A stretch of DNA of 17,598 nucleotides from CAYVQA01 sp045119035 (GTDB taxonomy: Bacteria > Bacillota_I > Bacilli_A > ML615J-28 > CAG-313): contig JBGVCU010000012.1 in assembly GCA_045119035.1 (NCBI GenBank), positions 1-17,598 of the forward strand. The letters run 5' to 3'. The translations under genes and the position numbers were made by a program. Shown in pieces: positions 9,671 through 16,813 of the stretch. Every line of letters begins with the position of its first letter. Within the stretch, counting starts at the first letter, position 1. The notes below the pieces were generated by a model. It made no database searches, was not told where the DNA came from, and was given only the letters and a program-made list of their open reading frames with translations.

Positions 9671-10570
9671 TTAATTCACCTTATAAATAGCACTAGCTAA
9701 TTCTTCTGTAATAAAATCAACTATAACTATTCCTAACTTTTTATCTTGTTTATTAATTTCTTCTAATAACCATTTATTAATATCTTTTGCAGGGGTTCCT
9801 GCGTATAATGGAGGAAATGAATTTTCTAAATAACAACTAGTAAAGTTTAAAACTAATTTATTTGATGTTAAAGAATAATTTAATGTATTTATAATATCTT
9901 GTTTTTTAACATCAATACTTTCTAAACAATAATTATCTTGAACATATAAATCTCCTAGTTCAAAACTTGTAGAATCCTTCCAACCAAAATAGGCGTTTAT
10001 TCCAATTGATTCACTAGTAAATCTATTTAAAATATAAATTTTACCTCTTGCTTCGCCTAAAGTAGTAGGTAAAGCACTACCTGTAATATTATCATATTTA
10101 CTTAATTCTTCTAACACTTTATCATAAAAACTAACAGTTGATTTTTTAGAATCAGCATCTTCTTTAATAGATATAATAATAAACTCACTACTGTTTTCTT
10201 TAATAAAATCACTTATATCTTTTAAGACATTTTTAAATAATAACTTTTGATCAACAAAACTATGAACTATTCTTAATTCATCTTTAACTAGTTGTAGTCT
10301 TATATCTAAAAATCTTACACCTATTTTTAATTGATTAACAATACTCATATCTTGACATTTTCCAGCAACATCAAAAATTGATCTAGTAGCCCCAGAATCG
10401 TGCGTACCTGGTATTGACATATCAGAAATAACAGTATCATTAGCTAAATCTTTCATCCATAACTTCTTTTCATATTTAGAATTTATAGGAATAATTGCAA
10501 CTAAAGCTATTAGTATTGCTACAATAGTTACTATAGATAGTTTAATAATATTTTCCTTATTTAATTTCAT
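9671..10570 (-). CDS. Membrane-anchored PI-PLC-like phosphodiesterase (PLC X-domain family)
   Basis: The start is taken at 10570 because GGAG stands six bases before this ATG; the upstream in-frame ATG at 10582 has no ribosome site. That gives 299 residues. Residues 8-29 are a membrane anchor or uncleaved signal, so the enzyme faces outward. Catalytic signatures of bacterial phosphatidylinositol-specific phospholipase C are present: IPGTHDSG (His57, Asp58), FLDIR (Arg91), IVHSF (His103) and a late IVIVDF (Asp285). Their spacing resembles the His/Asp/Arg/His/Asp set of the Bacillus enzyme. Members cleave phosphatidylinositol, GPI anchors or related phosphodiesters to a cyclic phosphate and diacylglycerol. 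In a host-associated bacterium the target might be host phosphoinositide or the cell's own lipids; this is not shown. It is the first gene of a two-gene operon. Confidence 0.85.
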   Translation of the reverse strand: MKLNKENIIKLSIVTIVAILIALVAIIPINSKYEKKLWMKDLANDTVISDMSIPGTHDSGATRSIFDVAGKCQDMSIVNQLKIGVRFLDIRLQLVKDELRIVHSFVDQKLLFKNVLKDISDFIKENSSEFIIISIKEDADSKKSTVSFYDKVLEELSKYDNITGSALPTTLGEARGKIYILNRFTSESIGINAYFGWKDSTSFELGDLYVQDNYCLESIDVKKQDIINTLNYSLTSNKLVLNFTSCYLENSFPPLYAGTPAKDINKWLLEEINKQDKKLGIVIVDFITEELASAIYKVN

Positions 10571-10601
10571 ACAATACTCCATATTTTATTTGTATATGGA
10601 T

Positions 10602-10610
10602 ATTATATCA
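10602..10610 (-). promoter_or_regulatory. Extended -10 promoter of the PI-PLC operon
   Basis: TGATATAAT on the minus strand is an extended -10 element about 31 bases before the chosen start codon. A weak -35 (TTCAAA, 10626-10631) stands 18 bases further upstream. The same nine bases occur before the STAND gene. Confidence 0.55.
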
Positions 10611-10658
10611 TATTTTATAATATAATTTGAAATATAATACTTATTGATTATTGATAAA

Positions 10659-10769
10659 TTATTCCCAAACAGTAATAATACCATCTACATAATGTCAATA
10701 TAACCCACCAGTAGTAGATTTTTCTTCTGAATAATAATATATATCCCCATCTAGTAAATATACGGCTGA
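10659..10769 (-). pseudogene. C-terminal gene fragment with an internal TGA
   Basis: On the minus strand a protein-like stretch reads SAVYLLDGDIYYYSEE, then KSTTGGLY, a TGA, then HYVDGIITVWE and TAA. It is bounded upstream by a TAA and has no start codon. Read with Trp in place of TGA it would be continuous, which suggests a TGG-to-TGA mutation in a decayed gene. The family is not recognised. It sits between the PI-PLC promoter region and the mobile-element debris. Confidence 0.4.
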
Positions 10770-10980
10770 TTACTGATTATTTTTATTCTTCCCCACACTA
10801 GACTGGCACCCCGCTCTTTAAGCATAGTGGCCAATTTTATGACCTACCATACCCTTTTGATATCCCAAAACTATTATTATACTGTCGCCCCCGATACTAC
10901 GTAGCCATTTGTCAAATTTTAAATACTTCCTATGCTACTGATCCATCACAATTGTGTGCTTCTGTAGCTGATTATATGAG

Positions 10981-10996
10981 ATTTTTGTACAAAAAT
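10981..10996. repeat. Perfect 16-bp palindrome
   Basis: ATTTTTGTACAAAAAT is its own reverse complement. It abuts a longer hairpin and may be a site for a dimeric DNA-binding protein, or the A/T tracts may serve as the tail of the neighbouring terminator. Confidence 0.6.
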
Positions 10997-11038
10997 AGCT
11001 TATAAATAACCAGAAATAGGTTACTTATAAGCTGTTTT
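10992..11038. terminator. Strong bidirectional terminator-like hairpin
   Basis: Arms 10992-11011 and 11019-11038 match at 18 of 20 positions around a 7-base loop (AGAAATA). The core is AGCTTATAA with TTATAAGCT. The plus-strand side ends in TTTT and the minus-strand side runs into ATTTTTGTAC, so it could end transcripts in either direction. It may be an internal part of the mobile-element remnant. Confidence 0.55.
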
Positions 11039-11154
11039 GCATATATAGTCTTCAGAAACATTTTTAGTCACTATTTTTACACTAGTAGCAAAAGTGTCAA
11101 ATTCTAGGGTTGAAATCTGTCAAATTCCACATGCCCAAGTATAAACCAGACATT

Positions 11155-11192
11155 AAAAAAGTGTCAAATTACCCCTTGATAATTTGACACTT
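11155..11192 (-). terminator. Terminator-like inverted repeat downstream of the STAND gene
   Basis: AAGTGTCAAATT (11159-11170) and AATTTGACACTT (11181-11192) form a perfect 12-bp stem with a 10-base loop. On the minus strand the stem runs into TTTTTT. It lies about 130 bases after the STAND stop codon and is the first good terminator for that transcript. It also contains the TGTCAAATT motif of the mobile-element debris, so it may be a transposase-binding end that now serves as a terminator. Confidence 0.6.
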
Positions 11193-11321
11193 GGCTTGTA
11201 AGTTTATTAACTTTTGTTTGCTTCTTTGGTATAACAAGTATAACATAACATGGAATAAAAGTAAAGGAGAGTGAAACAGAATGTTAGCCAATAAAGAATA
11301 TTGAATTAATTTTTCAAATAA

Positions 11322-14300
11322 TTAATCTTCTTCATCAGATAAATATCCATATTTCGCTAATTGTTTTTTATATTCATCCGAAAAATCATTTTGACTTTGT
11401 TTTTCATAAAAACTCCACTTACAATTTTTACATTTAAGTGCAACTTCTTGTTTACTTTCAGAATAATCATCATTTAATACTTCTTTTATGATTTGATTAT
11501 TCTTTATTTCAAAGTGAATTGATGTTTCACGAGGTCTACCTATATTTTTAATATATCGTTCAGCAAAACCAAAATATTTTAATTCGGAATCATTAACAAA
11601 TTTGTCAAAATAGTCTTTTCTTATAAAAATAGTAAATGAGGCAGGATCTGAATAATAAGAACTTTTATTATTATTACAAATTATTATACTTTCACCATTT
11701 GAATTTTTCCATGTTGCATCTGAATTATTATATTTTAAATTTAATTTTAAAATAAGACTAGCAGGAGGAATTGACATTGTTGTATTATCTAATATATCAC
11801 TGTTAGAGCTAATGGTTTTAATGTCTTTACACAACCATTGTTTTTGATTACACATGTAATATTGTTCAATACATTTATTATATTCATCCAATTCAATTGT
11901 TAAATATCTAGCCTCTCCATCTCTTTTAATTGTTTCGTCATTAGATGTACAGCACCAGAGTAAATAGGTATCTTCCCATAATATCCCCTGAACATCACTA
12001 TCTTTAATTGATATTCTTCCACCTAAAATCAGCCACTCCGCATTGTCTAAAACAATTGGTTTTAATAAATTAATTATATTTTTTCTAGTTAACTCAACAT
12101 TTTTAAGCCACATATCATCTTTTACACTTGGTATTTCAACATTATTAACAAGCAAATCATCAAGTTTTTCTATCTTATATTGATAAGTTGGAATCGGAGC
12201 AATTATATTTATTTCTTCTCCATATTCAAGTGGATCATATACTTCATAACCAATTGAATCTTGTTTATTATTATAAGTTCCAAAATCTTTTAAATAATAA
12301 TTGCACATCAAACTTCCATATAGTAGTCCTTTAGAAATATCTACACATTTTAAAAATAATGAGTTTTCGAATTCTCCAGGGTGATCAAATCTTTTATTTA
12401 CATCAAGTGATTCATCATAATAATCAAATATTTCATTAATCACTTTTTCAAATGAATATAGAAAAGAATTAATATCTAATACATCGCTATTATACGAAAG
12501 TCCTAATTTTTGTTTTGCAATATCATAAAATTTCATACTACTATTACATTCACCATTTTTAACACAATTAAATTCTTCTTTTAATATATTATTAATATAT
12601 CCAATAGTTTCTTTATTCTCCTTCAAAAATTTATTATGTAAATTAATATTTTTCTTCCCCCAATATCTAAATGGCAAAAAAGTTTTATCCATCAAATCTA
12701 CTGTAATTAATAATGAATTTAATTCTTCTGAAATATCGTAATTTTCATTTTCATAAAAGATGTTCTTTCTATCCCAATATATGAACTCATAATCTTCATT
12801 TAAATAAGATGCAATTCTCCTTACACTCTTTGCAGACAACCTTTCCTCATTTATTTTTAACTGTTTCATAAATTCGGTAACTTCATCATCACTTGACAAA
12901 TAATACGATAAAACAAATATTATACTTTCAATAATATAATAATCCTTAAACTTGTAATAATCAAAAATTAACTTTGACTTATAATCTTTATTATACAAAA
13001 CAATTTCATACAATAATTTTGTGGCTAGCATTCTTACATCTTTATTTGAAGCGGAACAACACCATATTGAAAAATAGTATGCTTCCTCTAATCTTTTAGT
13101 TTCTGATTTGTTAACAGTAATAAAATACAATAAATTCTTTAGCCTTCCTACAATATTATCTAAAAAATATTTTCCTGATAAGTGTTTAGATAATTCTGCA
13201 GTTTGTTTTTTTTCATCATTATAATAATCATTAAAATAATTTACACAATTAAATGGTTTATCAGTGTATCCACCACAAATATCAAAAAGTTCTTCATCTT
13301 TTTTTAACTTAAAATATTTTAAAAAATTAGGAATAGTTGACTTATCAAAATTAATTTTCAGTAATGTTTCAGGAGCAAAATCTTCAATTAATTTTGTTTC
13401 TTTAAGAATTTCGTAAATAATATCATATTTTGATCCATATTTATCAAATATAGTTAATATTAGTGCCTCTTCTAAAGATGGCATATTTTCTAATTTTGAG
13501 ATTATGATTTTAATTTGATCTTCTTTTGTATTATCTTTTAAATCTTTAAAAGCTGAACGAGCTATTAAAAAATCCGATAATGAATCAATTGTAAAATAAT
13601 AATAATCAATACCATTTGATTCAAATTTATCTATCATTTTAATTTGACTCATTACATTTATATATTCAATATAACGACTTGTGTTTAACTTTAAATTATT
13701 TATATCAATAGATTTTGTGTTATTTTGATACATCCACTCAGCAATTTTCTTAGTATCCTCCCATATATCTAAACCACTACTAGATAAATTATTCTTTTTA
13801 AAAACTTTATCAATCACATCTTTTATAAAATGTTCATAAATATACGTTATTGATGTTATATTATTATTTTGATTCTCAATAATTTTTGAACTATTAAGTA
13901 AATTACATAACATATTTAACAATAATGGATTATTAGAAAACAAAATATTTTCATATTTATAAATATCTGGAACAGGTTTTTTAAGAAGTTCCATTAATGC
14001 TGATTCATATGAAACACCTTGAAAATTTAATTGATATTTTAACATTGTATTAAGTTTTTCAATTACTTCATTTGTTAATGTGTTATTTCGATAAGTAATT
14101 ATTATTCTAATATTTTCGCTTAGAGTTAACTTTGATATTTCATCTAATAATTTGATTTGTATATCTTTTCCAATTTCATTTATGGCATCTACTATAAAAA
14201 TAAACTTTTCATTTTCAACTATTTTAGCGAGCTCATTGAAGTTTATAAAAGATAAGTCCTTTAAAAATTTTCCATATATGCATAAATGAGATATTTGAAC

Positions 14301-14702
14301 TTTTGATAATTCATCTTCTAAACACTTAATAAAATAACTTTTCCCAATACCTCCTGGACCTTTTATTACACAAAATTCATGCATTTTCACTACATCTTCT
14401 AAATAATATGTATTTATTCCGGACCATAATTCATTTTTGCTAAAGATTACATTTTCCATTTCTTTTATTTGCATTAAAAATTTTTCTTTATCTATTTCAA
14501 AAGAATTATAAGAATCATATATTTTCTTTAAATTTAAAAATTCCTTATATCCATCTTTTCTAGAATCATAAGCTGCTAATTTTGGTAATTTTCCAATAAG
14601 TATTTCTAACAAGTTTGGATCATTCCACTCCATCTCAATATTATTATTTGTTATTTCATTAATTTTTCTTCTATGATACGCATTCACTTCTTGATAATCC
14701 AT
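11322..14702 (-). CDS. STAND/NACHT-type NTPase, Avs-like candidate defence protein
   Basis: This is a 1126-residue protein. Residues 1-105 form a short N-terminal part with no recognised effector fold. A P-loop follows: GPGGIGKS (115-122, Lys121), Walker B FIFIVDAINE (167-176, Asp172, Glu176), a sensor-like IIITYRN with Arg205, and the NPLLLNMLC motif (258-266) usual in NACHT modules. The winged-helix region ends near FTIDSLSDFLIARS (370-383). Residues about 540-605 look like HEAT-type helices (ASNKDVRMLATKLLYEI). The C-terminal part is long, Asn/Asp/Tyr-rich, contains RKDYFDKF and ends with one CKNC pair and an acidic tail. Family knowledge: STAND NTPases oligomerise on sensing a trigger, and Avs proteins do so on phage proteins. 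Here the C-terminal half would be the sensor, and the N-terminal segment the effector or an adaptor. The start has AGGTGA just upstream. It is transcribed alone beside a CRISPR array and IS debris, which supports a defence role. An exact Avs class is not assigned. Confidence 0.8.
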   Translation of the reverse strand: MDYQEVNAYHRRKINEITNNNIEMEWNDPNLLEILIGKLPKLAAYDSRKDGYKEFLNLKKIYDSYNSFEIDKEKFLMQIKEMENVIFSKNELWSGINTYYLEDVVKMHEFCVIKGPGGIGKSYFIKCLEDELSKVQISHLCIYGKFLKDLSFINFNELAKIVENEKFIFIVDAINEIGKDIQIKLLDEISKLTLSENIRIIITYRNNTLTNEVIEKLNTMLKYQLNFQGVSYESALMELLKKPVPDIYKYENILFSNNPLLLNMLCNLLNSSKIIENQNNNITSITYIYEHFIKDVIDKVFKKNNLSSSGLDIWEDTKKIAEWMYQNNTKSIDINNLKLNTSRYIEYINVMSQIKMIDKFESNGIDYYYFTIDSLSDFLIARSAFKDLKDNTKEDQIKIIISKLENMPSLEEALILTIFDKYGSKYDIIYEILKETKLIEDFAPETLLKINFDKSTIPNFLKYFKLKKDEELFDICGGYTDKPFNCVNYFNDYYNDEKKQTAELSKHLSGKYFLDNIVGRLKNLLYFITVNKSETKRLEEAYYFSIWCCSASNKDVRMLATKLLYEIVLYNKDYKSKLIFDYYKFKDYYIIESIIFVLSYYLSSDDEVTEFMKQLKINEERLSAKSVRRIASYLNEDYEFIYWDRKNIFYENENYDISEELNSLLITVDLMDKTFLPFRYWGKKNINLHNKFLKENKETIGYINNILKEEFNCVKNGECNSSMKFYDIAKQKLGLSYNSDVLDINSFLYSFEKVINEIFDYYDESLDVNKRFDHPGEFENSLFLKCVDISKGLLYGSLMCNYYLKDFGTYNNKQDSIGYEVYDPLEYGEEINIIAPIPTYQYKIEKLDDLLVNNVEIPSVKDDMWLKNVELTRKNIINLLKPIVLDNAEWLILGGRISIKDSDVQGILWEDTYLLWCCTSNDETIKRDGEARYLTIELDEYNKCIEQYYMCNQKQWLCKDIKTISSNSDILDNTTMSIPPASLILKLNLKYNNSDATWKNSNGESIIICNNNKSSYYSDPASFTIFIRKDYFDKFVNDSELKYFGFAERYIKNIGRPRETSIHFEIKNNQIIKEVLNDDYSESKQEVALKCKNCKWSFYEKQSQNDFSDEYKKQLAKYGYLSDEED

Positions 14703-14724
14703 AACTTCACCTACTTTGTTACTA

Positions 14725-14733
14725 ATTATATCA
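14725..14733 (-). promoter_or_regulatory. Extended -10 promoter of the STAND gene
   Basis: TGATATAAT on the minus strand stands about 22 bases before the start codon. There is no good -35 hexamer at 16-18 bases upstream, so the TG extension or an activator may compensate. The expected leader is short, about 15 bases. Confidence 0.6.
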
Positions 14734-14784
14734 TTTTTAGCACTAATAATCTAGTTCTTTGAAAAATTTTAATGTAACGAACTT

Positions 14785-14863
14785 GTTGTGTTACAATTGA
14801 TGTAAGACTTTCATAATTAAAAAAAGATCTAAACCCTGATATAATTTTAATTTATAATATCAC
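14785..14863. repeat. Copy 1 of a 79-bp direct repeat, upstream of the STAND gene
   Basis: This segment matches 15780-15858 without gaps at roughly nine in ten positions. Shared landmarks are AATTGATGT, GACTTTCATAATT, CTGATATAATTTTAATTT and TATAAT. Its near edge lies 54 bases from the -10 box of the STAND gene. Confidence 0.85.
14817..14845 (+). promoter_or_regulatory. Promoter-like sequence in repeat copy 1, pointing away from the STAND gene
   Basis: TTAAAA, a 17-base spacer and TATAAT with an upstream TG (TGATATAAT) read on the plus strand. A transcript would start near 14852 and meet the hairpin at 14887-14914 after about 65 bases, so it would be a short RNA with no open frame. Confidence 0.4.
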
Positions 14864-14886
14864 GCAATTACAGACTATATAAAAAT

Positions 14887-14914
14887 AACAGATAATACGA
14901 AAGTATTATCTGTT
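14887..14914 (-). terminator. Rho-independent terminator of the alpha/beta hydrolase gene
   Basis: A perfect 12-bp stem (AACAGATAATAC with GTATTATCTGTT) encloses GAAA, a GNRA-type tetraloop on the plus strand. On the minus strand ATTTTTATATAG follows. It is 29 bases after the hydrolase stop. Plus-strand use is also possible because TTACTT follows there. Confidence 0.8.
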
Positions 14915-14942
14915 TTACTTATATCTATGTAATTAAATCTTT

Positions 14943-15683
14943 TTAATCATTAACAAAATCAAATATATAATCTGAAGTTAATGATATCTGTTCAAAAGCA
15001 GTAATTGTAGGTGTTCCATCACCTTTTTGATTACCATACATACCAAAATACGCGTGACATCCACCTTCAATTATTACTTCTTTATAACCATCTGGTAAGT
15101 TATCTTTATTTTCGTTGTATTTGTCTTTATTTAAAACATTATCAAAACTTCCATAAATTGATAACACTTCAATATTGTTATCAGTTAAATCATATGTAGA
15201 GTATGATCCTAATAATATTAATCCATTAAAACGACTACTATTTTTATCTAAATAGCTTGCAGCCATAGAACCACCCAATGAGTGACCTCCAATGTACCAC
15301 TTGTCTATATTTGGATAATAATCAAAGACATCATCTGCTTTATTTATACCAAATACTGCCAAATTAAAAGGCATATCTATTAGGATACAAAGTATTCCTT
15401 TTGATGCAAGATCATATATAAGTGCTTCATATGATGTGCTTTCTACTTTTCCACCAGGATAAAAAATAAATCCTGTATCATAACTTTCTGGAATATATGA
15501 AGTAATACCTTTTTTATTAATTTTCTTTTCAACATTAAAATCCTTAGTATATGCTTCTATTACAAGTTCATCAGCGTGATAATAATCTGAAACATAAATT
15601 ACAAATATAATAATAAATACAAATATTATACTAAATGTAATTATTAATCCTTTAAATAATCTATTCTTTTTATTTTTAAACAT
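14943..15683 (-). CDS. Membrane-anchored alpha/beta hydrolase
   Basis: This 246-residue protein has a Lys/Arg-rich start, then a membrane segment (about 11-31), and a hydrolase domain that should face outside. A nucleophile elbow is clear: IGGHSLGGS with Ser135. Asp181 in IYGSFDN and His210 in GGCHAYFG complete a plausible triad, and FYPGGKVES (74-82) fits the oxyanion-hole strand. The family (small alpha/beta hydrolases of the carboxymethylenebutenolidase/Abhydrolase_5 type) acts on esters and related bonds; the substrate is not predictable. The ATG at 15683 is preceded by AAAGGAAG, with a rather long 10-base gap. It is monocistronic, with a consensus promoter upstream and a strong terminator downstream, and lies between a possible defence ATPase and an uncharacterised gene. 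Confidence 0.85.
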   Translation of the reverse strand: MFKNKKNRLFKGLIITFSIIFVFIIIFVIYVSDYYHADELVIEAYTKDFNVEKKINKKGITSYIPESYDTGFIFYPGGKVESTSYEALIYDLASKGILCILIDMPFNLAVFGINKADDVFDYYPNIDKWYIGGHSLGGSMAASYLDKNSSRFNGLILLGSYSTYDLTDNNIEVLSIYGSFDNVLNKDKYNENKDNLPDGYKEVIIEGGCHAYFGMYGNQKGDGTPTITAFEQISLTSDYIFDFVND

Positions 15684-15719
15684 TGTATTAAAACTTCCTT
15701 TAATAATTTATCTTAATAA

Positions 15720-15748
15720 ATTATAACATAATACATATTTAATGTCAA
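15720..15748 (-). promoter_or_regulatory. Perfect consensus sigma-A promoter of the hydrolase gene
   Basis: TTGACA (15743-15748), a 17-base spacer and TATAAT (15720-15725) read on the minus strand. The leader would be about 30 bases. An exact consensus implies strong, possibly constitutive or repressor-controlled, expression. Confidence 0.85.
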
Positions 15749-15779
15749 ATTCTTTTTTTATTAATAATTCCCTGTTATT

Positions 15780-15858
15780 GTTATGTTAAAATTGATGTGA
15801 GACTTTCATAATTGAAGAAAAATCTAAAACCTGATATAATTTTAATTTATAATAACAC
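15780..15858. repeat. Copy 2 of the 79-bp direct repeat, upstream of the hydrolase gene
   Basis: This is the partner of 14785-14863 at a constant offset of 995 bases. Its near edge is again 54 bases from the -10 box of the gene it precedes, the same distance as in copy 1. Confidence 0.85.
15812..15840 (+). promoter_or_regulatory. Promoter-like sequence in repeat copy 2, pointing away from the hydrolase gene
   Basis: TTGAAG, a 17-base spacer and TGA-TATAAT read on the plus strand, a better match than in copy 1. Downstream lies about 250 bases without an assured gene, containing a 36-codon open frame at 15934. Confidence 0.45.
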
Positions 15859-16079
15859 ACCTTTATAGACATGACTAAAATTATCCACAATCTTGGTGGT
15901 ACATAATTGAACATAAAATACTAAACTACTTATATGAAAGACAAATATAAAATATTTATAAAAACAAATACCATTTATGTTACACCTATTAATGCTTGTG
16001 GAATTATTACTTCTTCTACGGTTATTATACCGCAAATAAATTAATACGTCAGTTCTTTTATAATAATATTTTAATAAAA
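15859..16079. other. Gap between hydrolase repeat and the conserved gene, no assured gene
   Basis: With the flanking promoter and repeat, this belongs to a 431-base gap. A plus-strand frame at 15934-16044 codes for 36 residues (MKDKYKIF, then IYVTPINACG, ending IIPQIN) and is protein-like, but it has no ribosome site and no recognised family. It may be a remnant or a small peptide gene read from the promoter-like site in repeat copy 2. The overlapping 62-codon minus-strand frame (15847-16035) looks like chance. Confidence 0.3.
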
Positions 16080-16108
16080 AAGTATGCCTTAAAACCTAAA
16101 GCATACTT
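16080..16108 (-). terminator. Rho-independent terminator of the conserved hypothetical gene
   Basis: AAGTATGC (16080-16087) pairs with GCATACTT (16101-16108), and the stem can extend inward with one mismatch. On the minus strand TTTTTATTAAAAT follows. It begins 6 bases after the stop codon. Confidence 0.75.
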
Positions 16109-16114
16109 AATATG

Positions 16115-16702
16115 TTAATACTTATTTGGGAATTTTTCCTTCCCTAATTGCCATAAATATCTATCTAAATCTTTTAGATTGTATTCTTCTATTCCATATA
16201 GTTTTTGAAAATCAATCAATATATTTTTAAACTTATCATATTGTTTTAAATCATCATTATTAAAATTAAAGTTTGGATTTATCTTTCTGAAATATTTTAA
16301 AACTTTTTCTACATATGAATCATATATAGGATAAGCTGTAGGATTATGATGACTACAATACTTTGAGGCAAAAGAATAGAAATATTTATTTTTACCAGAA
16401 ATTGTTACTTTAGCAATATCATCTACAAGTGTTGGATCACAATTTACTAATCTTTCATCTATATTTAATGATAGTATGTGAGTAGCAACTGAATATATTT
16501 TAAAAATATTTGTGCTATAAAAATCGTTTAGAACACTACATTTAATTAATATATTTTCTAAATTATCATTATACTTAAAATCTCCAAAGAATAATTTATC
16601 CAGTGCATTCTCTTGTGCTACATAGTCAGGTAAACTATTCCATAAATTCAAGTATTTTTCTACTTCTTCTTTGCACGGAGTTACCAAATAATTGTTGTAC
16701 AT
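16115..16702 (-). CDS. Conserved protein of unknown function next to the CRISPR array
   Basis: This is a 195-residue soluble protein with no signal or membrane segment. Distinctive stretches are QENALDKLFF (31-40), LNDFYSTNIFKIYSVATHILSLNIDERL, FASKYCSHHNPTAYPIYDSYVEK and, at the end, DLDRYLWQLGKEKFP. I recall similar sequences as a conserved bacterial hypothetical protein but know no established function. The helical pattern with a Cys-His-His-Asn-Pro segment, then a conserved Tyr-Asp pair and a terminal YLW, is loosely reminiscent of helix-hairpin-helix DNA glycosylase-like folds; this is only a guess. AAGGA seven to eight bases before the ATG supports the start. A possible promoter (TTGAGA at 16761-16766, then TAATAT 17 bases on) is weak. 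The gene has its own terminator and is followed by the hydrolase; the array lies about 110 bases upstream. Confidence 0.75.
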   Translation of the reverse strand: MYNNYLVTPCKEEVEKYLNLWNSLPDYVAQENALDKLFFGDFKYNDNLENILIKCSVLNDFYSTNIFKIYSVATHILSLNIDERLVNCDPTLVDDIAKVTISGKNKYFYSFASKYCSHHNPTAYPIYDSYVEKVLKYFRKINPNFNFNNDDLKQYDKFKNILIDFQKLYGIEEYNLKDLDRYLWQLGKEKFPNKY

Positions 16703-16813
16703 ATTTTATTCCTTATTAGTTTAAATTTAAATTATAAATATTATCACCATAAAACTATTTTCTCAAATTATTAAATTTAATACATTTATAAAAGACGATA
16801 TAAATTTCTCCTT

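Larger units (their letters stand above)
10780..11302. mobile_element. Degraded insertion-sequence ends (possibly IS21-like), no intact transposase
   Basis: This stretch is richer in G and C than its surroundings around 10780-10900. It carries TGTCAAATT at 10914, 11095, 11129 and 11162, and the inverted AATTTGACA at 11181. Near 11264 on the plus strand a strong ribosome site (AAAGGAGAG) leads to ATG at 11281, but the frame stops after MLANKEY. A strong start with almost no gene suggests the first codons of a truncated transposase. Several short repeats ahead of the first gene are a known feature of IS21-family ends, and the patch reading AGTGGCCAATTTTATGACC also resembles such ends. The family assignment is inference; mobile-element debris in general is more secure. 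Confidence 0.45.

Noticed and set aside
1..10582. Use of TGA as tryptophan (mycoplasma code)
   Set aside because: Trp is TGG in all the genes, none contains an in-frame TGA, and only a decayed fragment would benefit.
15011..15199. 62-codon plus-strand open frame
   Set aside because: It is antisense to the alpha/beta hydrolase catalytic region, which has the clear triad; the plus-strand product is low-complexity.
15847..16035. 62-codon minus-strand open frame
   Set aside because: It has an Arg/Asn/Ser-rich start, no Shine-Dalgarno site and no family resemblance, and it overlaps the 79-bp repeat.
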